Part shown: positions 1-5,238 of the stretch, in pieces | Layout: each line of letters starts with the position of its first letter | How positions within the stretch are numbered: position 1 is the stretch's first letter | From: Candidatus Dadabacteria bacterium | GTDB taxonomy: Bacteria > Desulfobacterota_D > UBA1144 > Nemesobacterales > CSP1-2 | Assembly: GCA_022615255.1 (NCBI GenBank) | Contig: JAKEHC010000073.1 | Span: 1-18,178, forward strand | Reading direction: 5' to 3' | DNA: 18,178 nucleotides | Notes under the pieces: model-generated | The model's database searches: none | Seen by the model: the letters and a program-made list of their open reading frames with translations, nothing else | Told to the model about the DNA's origin: nothing | Translations under genes and position numbers: made by a program

Positions 1-277
1 CCACCTGCGCCTCGTACTTGTCTATGCAAAAATCCCCTACCTCTACCATGTCATCCGGACAGGTATCTTCAGCCCCAGCCAACTCCAACTCAATCGCCTT
101 CTCAAAAAAAGGAATACATTTGCTCGCACTGCTGACTATCCTTATCTCTCCGGTTAGCTTCTTAACGCATGCGTGTATCACGTCAGGGTCGTGATTGCCC
201 AATGCCGGCATGCTTGTTACGGACAACAAACCAAAAATCATCCCTAAAACAGTTGAGAAAACAAATAACCTTCTCAT
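1..277 (-). CDS. Secreted formylglycine-generating-enzyme (SUMF1)-like protein, N-terminal part
   Basis: The gene begins at the ATG at 275-277 on the minus strand and is open to the left edge (92 codons), so its C-terminus is outside the window. A strong AGGAGGT ribosome site sits just upstream (revcomp of about 283-290), which decides the start. Residues 1-27 look like a Sec signal peptide (MRRLFVF, hydrophobic core, MPALG). Residues 34-55 hold an IHACV...GEIRIVSS...KC pattern that I recall from secreted proteins of related bacteria. Residues 79-90 (EVGDFCIDKYEA) match the opening strand of the FGE-sulfatase/SUMF1 fold, which in other proteins activates sulfatases or serves as a ligand-binding scaffold. 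The active-site cysteines of true FGE lie in the missing part, so activity cannot be judged. Export is inferred from the signal peptide. Confidence 0.72.
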   Translation of the reverse strand, partial: MRRLFVFSTVLGMIFGLLSVTSMPALGNHDPDVIHACVKKLTGEIRIVSSASKCIPFFEKAIELELAGAEDTCPDDMVEVGDFCIDKYEAQV

Positions 278-325
278 TTTGGTATACCTCCTTTATTTGG
301 GTTTTTATAGCCAGTTTTATTTGAG

Positions 326-355
326 TGTAGAGACGCATTGCAATGCGTCTCTACA
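326..355. repeat. GTAGAGAC...GTCTCTAC palindrome, copy 1
   Basis: This is a perfect 30-bp palindrome with two 15-bp arms and no loop; the core is GCATTGCAATGC. Its outer arms GTAGAGAC/GTCTCTAC recur at 10271-10300, 11883-11911 and, degenerate, at 13318-13346, each time in an intergenic gap and each time with a different self-complementary core. There is no open frame, so it would have to be moved in trans or act as a structured DNA/RNA element. Confidence 0.85.
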
Positions 356-356
356 T

Positions 357-380
357 AGGAGCGGCTTCCAGCCGCGACTT
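357..380. repeat. REP-like GC-rich hairpin
   Basis: The stretch AGGAGCGGCTTCCAGCCGCG forms a hairpin with GCGGCT (361-366) and AGCCGC (370-375) arms and a 3-nt loop. It resembles REP sequences known from pseudomonads and other bacteria (family resemblance from memory). It starts two bases after the preceding palindrome. Confidence 0.5.
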
Positions 381-392
381 TCCACCAGCAAG

Positions 393-421
393 CCTGTCCT
401 GAGCGATTTCGAAGGGACTGG
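393..421. repeat. CCTGTCCTGAGCG...TCGAAGGG-type dispersed repeat
   Basis: This is an imperfect inverted repeat with CCTGTCCTGAGCG on the left and TCGAAGGGACTGG on the right. It resembles a dispersed palindrome I recall from Chloroflexi and deltaproteobacterial genomes (CCTGAGC...TCGAAGG). Only one copy lies in this window, so repeat status rests on recall. Confidence 0.4.
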
Positions 422-517
422 TGTACTCCCCTGCTTTTTGTTCTATATCCTCACCTAACGGGTCAGAGGTCCTGATCTCGACTACCCTATCTACCTTACT
501 CAAAGACAAACGTTATT

Positions 518-544
518 TTGAACATTAACTCAATGTGGTAAAAT
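518..544 (+). promoter_or_regulatory. Candidate rlpA promoter with extended -10
   Basis: TTGAAC (518-523) and TAAAAT (539-544) are separated by 15 bp, with an extended -10 TGG just before the -10. The predicted transcription start, about 7 nt past the -10, falls near 551, only 3-4 nt before the rlpA ATG. This fits the absence of a Shine-Dalgarno sequence and suggests a near-leaderless mRNA. The spacer is short, so this is tentative. Confidence 0.4.
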
Positions 545-554
545 GTGAAACATT

Positions 555-1199
555 ATGAGAGGCAGGGTGTGGTTGCTTTTGGTGGGTCTTCCACTTCTTT
601 TTTCTTGCGCTTCAATTACCAGAAAAGGTATGGAAGGCTATCAAACCGACGGCGAGACTCAAATAGGCATGGCTTCATGGTATGGTGACAAAGAGCACGG
701 GGGTAAAACTGCAAGCGGGGAGCGCTTCAGCATGTACGACTATACGGCTGCCCATAAAGAGCTCCCGATAGGAACAATGGTCAGGGTTACTAATTTAGAA
801 AACGGGCGAGATGTCATTGTTAGAATTAATGACCGGGGTCCTTTTAAAAAGGGACGCGTAATAGACCTTTCTTATGCACCTGCCAAAGATATTGGCATGA
901 TTGGGAAAGGCACTACGAAGGTAAAGGTAGAAGTCCTATCGGCGCCCAAAAAAACAAACAACTACTTTGAGGCTCAATATACCGTCCAGGTTGGATCGTT
1001 TAGCGATGAACAAAAGGCATTCCTGTTCAAAAAGACACTCGACCGTAAGCATGACGGCGTTCGGATTGAAACCATTGATTTCGGTGCTTACACGTTCTAT
1101 AGGGTAAAAATAGGACAATTTTCCGAAAGAAGTAAGGCTGAAAAACTAGCCAAGAGCCTTAGAAGGTCAGGATATCCAGGGCAGGTAATACAGGAATAA
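555..1199 (+). CDS. rlpA: RlpA-family lipoprotein (DPBB + SPOR)
   Basis: The 214-residue product has a lipoprotein-type signal (hydrophobic residues 5-17, then LLFSC with Cys18 as the lipidated residue). A double-psi beta-barrel spans about residues 37-128 and carries the RlpA hallmarks GMASWYG, TASGE, TAAHKELP, NDRGPF and IDLS. A SPOR domain at about 141-213 (YTVQVGSF...YRVKIGQF) would bind denuded glycan at the division septum. RlpA is a septal lytic transglycosylase in some species (Pseudomonas) and apparently inactive in E. coli; the conserved His67 and Asp104 region are kept here, so activity is plausible. No Shine-Dalgarno precedes the ATG, and an upstream ATG at 544 is followed at once by a stop. 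It stands alone, with a terminator-like hairpin after it. Confidence 0.9.
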   Translation: MRGRVWLLLVGLPLLFSCASITRKGMEGYQTDGETQIGMASWYGDKEHGGKTASGERFSMYDYTAAHKELPIGTMVRVTNLENGRDVIVRINDRGPFKKGRVIDLSYAPAKDIGMIGKGTTKVKVEVLSAPKKTNNYFEAQYTVQVGSFSDEQKAFLFKKTLDRKHDGVRIETIDFGAYTFYRVKIGQFSERSKAEKLAKSLRRSGYPGQVIQE

Positions 1200-1208
1200 T
1201 TCCTTCAA

Positions 1209-1257
1209 AGTAAATAACCTCGCGGCAGAGGCACGTGGTTATTTACTGGTGTTTTTA
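1209..1257 (+). terminator. Terminator-like hairpin after rlpA
   Basis: AGTAAATAACC (1209-1219) pairs perfectly with GGTTATTTACT (1237-1247) around a 17-nt loop, followed by a modest T stretch (GGTGTTTTTA). It begins 10 nt after the rlpA stop. The loop is long and the T run imperfect, so efficiency is uncertain. Confidence 0.5.
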
Positions 1258-1264
1258 TTAAATT

Positions 1265-1293
1265 TGACTTCACGATAAACCTTCTATATTCTA
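1265..1293 (+). promoter_or_regulatory. Candidate promoter of the pan leader RNA
   Basis: TTGACT (1265-1270) is followed after 17 bp by TATTCT (1288-1293), or after 15 bp by TATATT (1286-1291). Transcription would start near 1300, giving a roughly 190-nt RNA that ends in the terminator at 1452-1494, or an mRNA that reads through into panB. Confidence 0.45.
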
Positions 1294-1299
1294 GTTTAG

Positions 1300-1494
1300 G
1301 TATTTTCGCATTTGCGTAGAAATAGCGATTAGTAAGTGCTTTCTATAACATACCGCTTGGATCCATCTCATGGACCGAGACGGGAGGAAGCTTGAATACA
1401 GTACTCATTAGGACGGAACAGGTGCCGTACCTGAACAAGATTTAAAACATAAACCAGCAAGGGCTCAAGCCCGATTAGCTGGTTTTTTATTTTG
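1300..1494 (+). ncRNA. Structured leader / candidate pan-motif RNA ahead of panBCD
   Basis: There is no reading frame here but there is clear folding. Hairpin 1 (1357-1380) pairs CTTGG with CCGAG and TCCAT with ATGGA around a CTC loop, leaving one bulged A. Hairpin 2 (1392-1439) has CTTG/CAAG outer pairs and CAG-TAC opposite GTA-C-CTG inner pairs around a GGACGGAACAGG loop. A strong intrinsic terminator follows, then panB. A 'pan' RNA motif of hairpins with bulged adenosines, often in tandem, has been described upstream of pantothenate genes in Firmicutes, Chloroflexi and Deltaproteobacteria. Position and the bulged-A hairpin fit, but I recall the family and have not matched its consensus. 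The alternative is an independent small RNA; several GGA motifs could even suggest a CsrA-binding RNA. Confidence 0.45.
1452..1494 (+). terminator. Strong intrinsic terminator upstream of panB
   Basis: AAACCAGC (1452-1459) pairs with GCTGGTTT (1479-1486) and runs into a T-rich tail (to 1494). The loop has its own GGGC/GCCC mini-stem. It lies 85 nt before the panB ATG with no obvious promoter in between, so it could act as an attenuator of the operon. Confidence 0.75.
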
Positions 1495-1502
1495 TAAAAA
1501 CT

Positions 1503-1568
1503 AGCCAAGAAGGCGCCAAGTAAAACGGAATCATTTATCTTCGTGTCTAGGTGTCTTAGTGGTTACAA
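1503..1568. repeat. Dispersed 'CTTCGTGTCTAGGTGTCTTAG'-type repeat abutting panB
   Basis: The right arm CTTCGTGTCTAGGTGTCTTA (1539-1558), continuing GTGGTTAC, resembles a dispersed repeat I recall from many environmental bacterial genomes (CTT-x-GTGTCTT-x-GTG-type). The left arm GCCAAGAAGGCGCCAAG (1504-1520) is a diverged partial complement. Its end is about 10 nt from the panB ATG, and panB has no Shine-Dalgarno. A GTG at 1543 lies inside the repeat and is not a believable start. Confidence 0.4.
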
Positions 1569-1578
1569 AAAAATAAAA

Positions 1579-2379
1579 ATGAAAAAAGTCACAGTCCCAG
1601 AGCTTTGTGATATGAAGAACCGGCGTGAGAAGATCGTTATGGTTACAGCTTACGACACTCCAACTGCAAATATAATTGATGAAGCCGGGGTAGATATTAT
1701 ACTTGTCGGTGACTCCCTTGGGAACGTAATTCAAGGGCTTCCGAACACCCTCCCCGTAACTATGGACGAGATGGTTTACCACACAAAAATCGTCTCTAGA
1801 GGAATAGAGCGCGCCCACCTGTGCGGGGATATGCCCTTTATGTCCTATCAGGCTTCAAAAGAGGATGCCTTAAGAAATGCCGGAAGATTTATAAAAGAAG
1901 GTGGAGCGGAATCAGTAAAGCTTGAGACGAATGAGAATTATCTTGATACAATCTACGCTATTCAGAAGTCGGGAATCCCAGTCATGGGGCACATCGGTTT
2001 ATGTCCTCAGTCAATACACATAACCGGGGGTTATAAGATTCAGGGACGTGAAAACCAGGAGGCAAAAAGGCTTCTCGAGCTGGCAAAGTCTACAGAAGAG
2101 GCGGGTGCGTTCTCATTAGTTCTGGAAAGCATTCCGAGAGACCTCGCAAGAAGAATAACGGAATCAGTTATTATCCCGACTATTGGAATCGGAGCAGGCC
2201 CATTCTGCGACGGACAGGTGCTTGTTATAAACGATTTAGCAGGTCTGTCGCCCGAGCCAGTTCCCAGGTTCGTAAAAAGGTACGCAAACCTGAGAGATAG
2301 CATTGCAAATGCCGTAAGGGATTTTGTCGAAGAAGTCAAAGAAGGAACATTCCCAGACTCCGAACATTCATACAACTGA
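1579..2379 (+). CDS. panB: 3-methyl-2-oxobutanoate hydroxymethyltransferase
   Basis: PanB transfers a hydroxymethyl group from 5,10-methylene-THF to alpha-ketoisovalerate to give ketopantoate, the first committed step to pantothenate and CoA in the cytosol. The 266-residue length is typical. Expected residues are present: Asp45 and Ser46 in LVGDSLGNV, Asp84 in LCGDMPF (Mg and substrate binding), Lys114/Glu116 in VKLE, and the likely catalytic base Glu183 in VLES; GHIGLCPQS and IGIGAG are also family motifs. I chose the ATG at 1579 (MKKVTVPEL) because family members begin here and the upstream GTG at 1543 lies in a repeat. No ribosome site is visible before either. It is first in panB-panC-panD, 12 nt before panC. 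Confidence 0.93.
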   Translation: MKKVTVPELCDMKNRREKIVMVTAYDTPTANIIDEAGVDIILVGDSLGNVIQGLPNTLPVTMDEMVYHTKIVSRGIERAHLCGDMPFMSYQASKEDALRNAGRFIKEGGAESVKLETNENYLDTIYAIQKSGIPVMGHIGLCPQSIHITGGYKIQGRENQEAKRLLELAKSTEEAGAFSLVLESIPRDLARRITESVIIPTIGIGAGPFCDGQVLVINDLAGLSPEPVPRFVKRYANLRDSIANAVRDFVEEVKEGTFPDSEHSYN

Positions 2380-2391
2380 GAGGAGAAAAAG

Positions 2392-3231
2392 GTGAGGATT
2401 ATACGTAGCGCGAGAGAGATGCAGAGCATAGCAAATGATGCGATAAAACAAGGGAAGAAAATATCCCTCGTTCCTACAATGGGGGCGCTTCATGATGGGC
2501 ACATCAACCTCATAAGCGAGGGTAGGAAGAGAGGAGATGTACTTGTAGTAAGTGTATTCGTAAACCCCGCGCAGTTCGGTCCTAACGAGGACTTCACCAA
2601 GTATCCAAGGGACCTGGAAGGTGATTTAAGAAAGATAGGGAGCCTCTCCGTGGATATCGTTTTTACCCCAACCCTGGAAGAAATTTATCCCGAAGGATTC
2701 CAAACATATGTAGAAGTAAAAGGGCTTCAAGAATACCTCTGTGGGCGCTTTCGTCCGGGACATTTTAGAGGTGTAACCACAGTTGTTCTTAAATTGTTCA
2801 ATATCGTTAAGCCTCGTATTGCGCTATTCGGCGAAAAGGATTACCAGCAATTAAAAATCATTCAGAGAATGGTTAAGGATTTAAACCTGGAAGTTGAAGT
2901 TATAGGATACCCCATTATCAGAGATAAAGACGGGCTCGCACTCAGCTCAAGAAATATGCATCTCTCGACTAAAGAGAAAAACAGCGCTTACGGCGTTTCA
3001 ACGGCGCTTAGTGAAATAAAGAAGAAGTTTGATATGGGTTGCAGAGAGACCAAACTCATGGTTGAATTTGGGAAGAAGATATTAGAGAATGCAGGAATCA
3101 AAGACGTTGACTATCTAGAGGTCTGCGACTCCGAAACCCTTGAGGAGAGAGACCTAGCCGAGATTGGAAACCTGGTGGCTGTAGCAGTAAAAATCGGAGG
3201 AACAAGGCTTATCGACAATATAAGACTTTAA
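2392..3231 (+). CDS. panC: Pantothenate synthetase
   Basis: PanC joins pantoate and beta-alanine using ATP through a pantoyl-adenylate. The 279-residue product has the nucleotidyltransferase signatures: PTMGALHDGH (HIGH-type, His34 and His37), SVFVNPAQFGPNEDF, the FGEKDYQQL motif (147-155) and LALSSRN (KMSKS-like, Ser185-Asn188). The start is GTG at 2392, 6-8 nt after a GAGAGGAG ribosome site that overlaps the end of panB; no nearer ATG gives the conserved MRIIRSAREM start. It sits between panB (12-nt gap) and panD (14-nt gap), so the three are presumably one transcript. No ketopantoate reductase (panE) is in the window; panE or IlvC elsewhere would have to supply that step. Confidence 0.94.
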   Translation: MRIIRSAREMQSIANDAIKQGKKISLVPTMGALHDGHINLISEGRKRGDVLVVSVFVNPAQFGPNEDFTKYPRDLEGDLRKIGSLSVDIVFTPTLEEIYPEGFQTYVEVKGLQEYLCGRFRPGHFRGVTTVVLKLFNIVKPRIALFGEKDYQQLKIIQRMVKDLNLEVEVIGYPIIRDKDGLALSSRNMHLSTKEKNSAYGVSTALSEIKKKFDMGCRETKLMVEFGKKILENAGIKDVDYLEVCDSETLEERDLAEIGNLVAVAVKIGGTRLIDNIRL

Positions 3232-3245
3232 AGGAGGATACTTCA

Positions 3246-3635
3246 ATGAATAGAGTGCTTCTAAAATCAAAAATACATAGGGCAACCGTCACAGAGGCAA
3301 ATCTGGATTACGAGGGAAGCATCACGATTGATAAAACCTTAATGGATGCTGCCGATTTAATACCTTATGAGCAGGTGCACATTTTCAACCTAACAAATGG
3401 ACAGAGATTTTTCACCTACGTTATGGAAGGCGAGCCTGGCTCCGGTGTAATATGCGCAAACGGAGCCGCCGCACACCTGGCAACGGAAGGAGACACTATA
3501 ATCATAGCAAGCTTTGCATCGTATAACGAAAACGAGGGAAAAAGACATGAACCAAAATTGGTTTATGTGAGCGTGAAAAATAAAATCAGGAAAATAAAAC
3601 CCGAACCTAAGAGACTAAGACTCGCGAATAGTTGA
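3246..3635 (+). CDS. panD: Aspartate 1-decarboxylase proenzyme
   Basis: PanD makes beta-alanine from L-aspartate for PanC. It is a self-processing pyruvoyl enzyme: the YEGSITID motif places the cleavage site between Gly24 and Ser25, and Ser25 becomes the pyruvoyl group. Lys9, the RFFTY stretch and NGAAAHLA also match the family. The 129-residue length is normal. A consensus AGGAGG ribosome site stands before the ATG. It is the last gene of panBCD and converges with the PHA synthase gene, with only 27 bp between stops. The tail contains weak AGACTC/GAGTCT complementary segments but no convincing terminator. Confidence 0.95.
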   Translation: MNRVLLKSKIHRATVTEANLDYEGSITIDKTLMDAADLIPYEQVHIFNLTNGQRFFTYVMEGEPGSGVICANGAAAHLATEGDTIIIASFASYNENEGKRHEPKLVYVSVKNKIRKIKPEPKRLRLANS

Positions 3636-3662
3636 GCTCAAAGTTAAAAAGCGAGGCCGAGT

Positions 3663-4718
3663 CTATTTTGATCTTTTAGCAAGCCAGCCTGCAACGCTTG
3701 GCCAGAGTTCCTTTAAAGCCTTGCTGCTTACTGAAAGCCCAATGTGTCCGCTTGGGAAAATTATTGTTTCCTTATCTTTACTTGATATCAGATTCTCTAA
3801 AACTATACTCGTAGAGGGAGGGACAAGATGATCCTTCTCAGCTATAAGATTTAATACCGGGCATTTTATTTTTCTTAAATCGACTATCCTTCCTTTAATT
3901 TTAAGTTTGTTTTCTACAAGCAGGTTCTCCTGATAACAATACTTTATGAACTCTCTAAATACCTCTCCAGGAACTGGAATGTTATCGTTCAGCCACTTTT
4001 CCATAGCGAGGAAATTTTCAACTAGCTTTTTATCATCTAGCCTTTCGTAAAAAGTAACATACTTTGTGACAAGGTTTTCAATCGGCTTCATAAAAAGAAA
4101 AATTGACTGGAGATATTCGGCAGGAGCATTTCCATAGGCGTCCACAAATTTATCAACATTAAAGTACGATTTATCTCCCCAAAGGTTTAACAGCCCCTCC
4201 TTCGAAGCTTTAAAATCGATACCGGTAGCCATAATGACCAGGTTTTTTACATCCTCAGGATGAAGCGCAGTGTAGATTACAGACATTGTTCCACCCATAC
4301 AGTAGCCGAGTATGCTTACTTTGTCCGAGTTCGAGATTTTCCTTACTCTTTTCACTACCCCGCGCATATATTTATTTATATAAAAATCTAAATTCTGGTG
4401 CTTATCCTCATCACCTGGGATTCCCCAATCTATCATATATACGTCTATTCCACCTTTTAGAAGTACCTCGACGACACTTCTTCCAGGTTGCAAATCCAGT
4501 ATATAAGGACGGTTTACAAGTGCAAAAACCATAACAAGGGGTGTTGGAAGCACCTTTTCCGCTACAGGGATGTAATGAAGAAGCCTGAGTTTATTTTCTG
4601 TAAAGACAACCTCATGAGGAGTTGTACCTACTTTAACTTCAGGTTGTTCTCCCATGCCTAGTTTTATCGCTTCTAGAAGCCTCTGAGCTTTTACTCTTAA
4701 GGATTCACTCATACTCAT
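3663..4718 (-). CDS. phaC: Polyhydroxyalkanoate synthase, class III/IV PhaC-like
   Basis: The 351-residue alpha/beta-hydrolase has the PHA synthase lipase-like box GYCMGG with nucleophile Cys140, Asp296 in EKDHLVPP and His325 in GHIGL, plus YMIDWG and NRPYILDL typical of PhaC. It would polymerise 3-hydroxyacyl-CoA on granules. The length fits class III or IV synthases (about 355 residues), which need a partner (PhaE or PhaR). No partner, phasin, phaA or phaB gene lies alongside. The start could be the ATG at 4718 or, two codons in, at 4712; neither has a clear ribosome site. It is transcribed toward panD. Some short PhaC-like proteins of environmental bacteria act on other acyl-CoA substrates, so exact specificity is open. 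Confidence 0.87.
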   Translation of the reverse strand: MSMSESLRVKAQRLLEAIKLGMGEQPEVKVGTTPHEVVFTENKLRLLHYIPVAEKVLPTPLVMVFALVNRPYILDLQPGRSVVEVLLKGGIDVYMIDWGIPGDEDKHQNLDFYINKYMRGVVKRVRKISNSDKVSILGYCMGGTMSVIYTALHPEDVKNLVIMATGIDFKASKEGLLNLWGDKSYFNVDKFVDAYGNAPAEYLQSIFLFMKPIENLVTKYVTFYERLDDKKLVENFLAMEKWLNDNIPVPGEVFREFIKYCYQENLLVENKLKIKGRIVDLRKIKCPVLNLIAEKDHLVPPSTSIVLENLISSKDKETIIFPSGHIGLSVSSKALKELWPSVAGWLAKRSK

Positions 4719-4885
4719 TCATTATTTTATGAATATCTGCTTCACAAAATTATATAGATTAAGCTAAATCTTAACGAGTCCTAGTAGAATATTCTAGGAA
4801 CCTTTAAAGGAAGGTTATTAGCGGGTAAGAATCCAATGCAAAAGAATTTGTGTGTCATTTACGTTTTTACACAAGAATGTCATAA

Positions 4886-4930
4886 GAGCCGACGAAGGGA
4901 CTTGAGCTCAGAACCCATGCATTCCGAAAG
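4886..4930 (-). other. Duplicated tRNA-Thr 3' end (candidate att site)
   Basis: Positions 4886-4905 are identical over 20 bp to 10110-10129, the T-arm and acceptor end of the intact tRNA-Thr gene, in the same orientation. Similarity continues weakly to about 4930 (GCATT-x-CGA is kept), but the T-stem no longer pairs and there is no 5' half, so it is not a functional tRNA. This is the geometry of an integrated element: intact tRNA at one end and an orphan 3' segment at the far end. Confidence 0.7.
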
Positions 4931-5056
4931 TCATTTTTGCCCTTAATGCCGTTTTGAGCTGTAAAGCAGAAAATCAAGAAAACCCTTGATTTGGGTCTCC
5001 TCGGTAGGAGCAACAGGCAGACCGCCCCTGACTTGTTACAATCCCTGATAAAGCTT

Positions 5057-5073
5057 TAGTGAACCGTTCACTA
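5057..5073. promoter_or_regulatory. Palindromic operator-like site
   Basis: TAGTGAA-CCG-TTCACTA is a perfect 7-bp inverted repeat with a 3-nt centre, followed at once by AT-rich GATAATATC that could serve as a -10. It lies in the control region of the replication-type gene and looks like a dimeric repressor site. No repressor gene is nearby, so the binding protein is unknown. Confidence 0.35.
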
Positions 5074-5115
5074 GATAATATCTTTTCTTTCTGATATATC
5101 AATTAACTTAAATCT

Positions 5116-5179
5116 GTTCTCCTGTTTAACCTCAGGACAAAGAGGAGAACCCTAAAAACTCCAAGCTGAGCTTTTTAGG
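5116..5179 (+). promoter_or_regulatory. Two tandem hairpins before the replication-type gene
   Basis: GTTCTCCT (5116-5123) pairs with AGGAGAAC (5143-5150). The next base starts a second hairpin, CCTAAAAA (5151-5158) with TTTTTAGG (5172-5179), whose loop contains AAGCT-G-AGCTT. Two perfect 8-bp stems back to back, 60 nt before the gene, could be an attenuator, a repressor target or part of a replication origin. Confidence 0.45.
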
Positions 5180-5238
5180 ATGCCTTATGCGCAACGCAGT
5201 TGGCTATATCAAATGAGAAGGAAAAGCAGAGGAAAACA

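Larger units (their letters stand above)
278..554. other. Divergent intergenic region with three palindromic repeats
   Basis: This gap separates the SUMF1-like gene (-) from rlpA (+). I see no coding gene. It holds a perfect GTAGAGAC-type palindrome (326-355), a REP-like hairpin (357-380) and a third imperfect palindrome (393-421) almost end to end, then a candidate rlpA promoter (518-544). A plus-strand reading frame through 195-458 has no ribosome site and overlaps the SUMF1-like start antisense, so it is not taken as a gene. Confidence 0.6.
4719..5238. other. Intergenic region with tRNA fragment and hairpin cluster
   Basis: I see no gene here. It holds small inverted repeats (AACCTT/AAGGTT at 4800-4817), the duplicated tRNA-Thr 3' end (4886-4905, diverged similarity to about 4930), and four hairpins or palindromes before the replication-type gene: AAATCAAG/CTTGATTT (4971-4992), TAGTGAA-CCG-TTCACTA (5057-5073), GTTCTCCT/AGGAGAAC (5116-5150) and CCTAAAAA/TTTTTAGG (5151-5179). 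Confidence 0.6.

Noticed and set aside
195..458. 87-codon plus-strand frame
   Set aside because: It is antisense to the signal-peptide start of the minus-strand gene with a perfect ribosome site and runs through three palindromic repeats; it has no ribosome site or domain.
1300..1494. CsrB/RsmY-type small RNA
   Set aside because: There are about five GGA motifs, but several are in stems and not loops; location before panB favours a leader RNA. Kept only as an alternative.
1543..1578. GTG upstream start for panB
   Set aside because: It lies within the repeat, has no ribosome site, and adds 12 residues not expected for PanB.
1531..1818. 95-codon minus-strand frame opposite panB
   Set aside because: It is antisense to panB and its C-terminal TTKTPRHEDK is simply the translated dispersed repeat.
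4886..4930. Second functional tRNA gene
   Set aside because: Only the 3' end matches; T-stem does not pair and the 5' half is absent.
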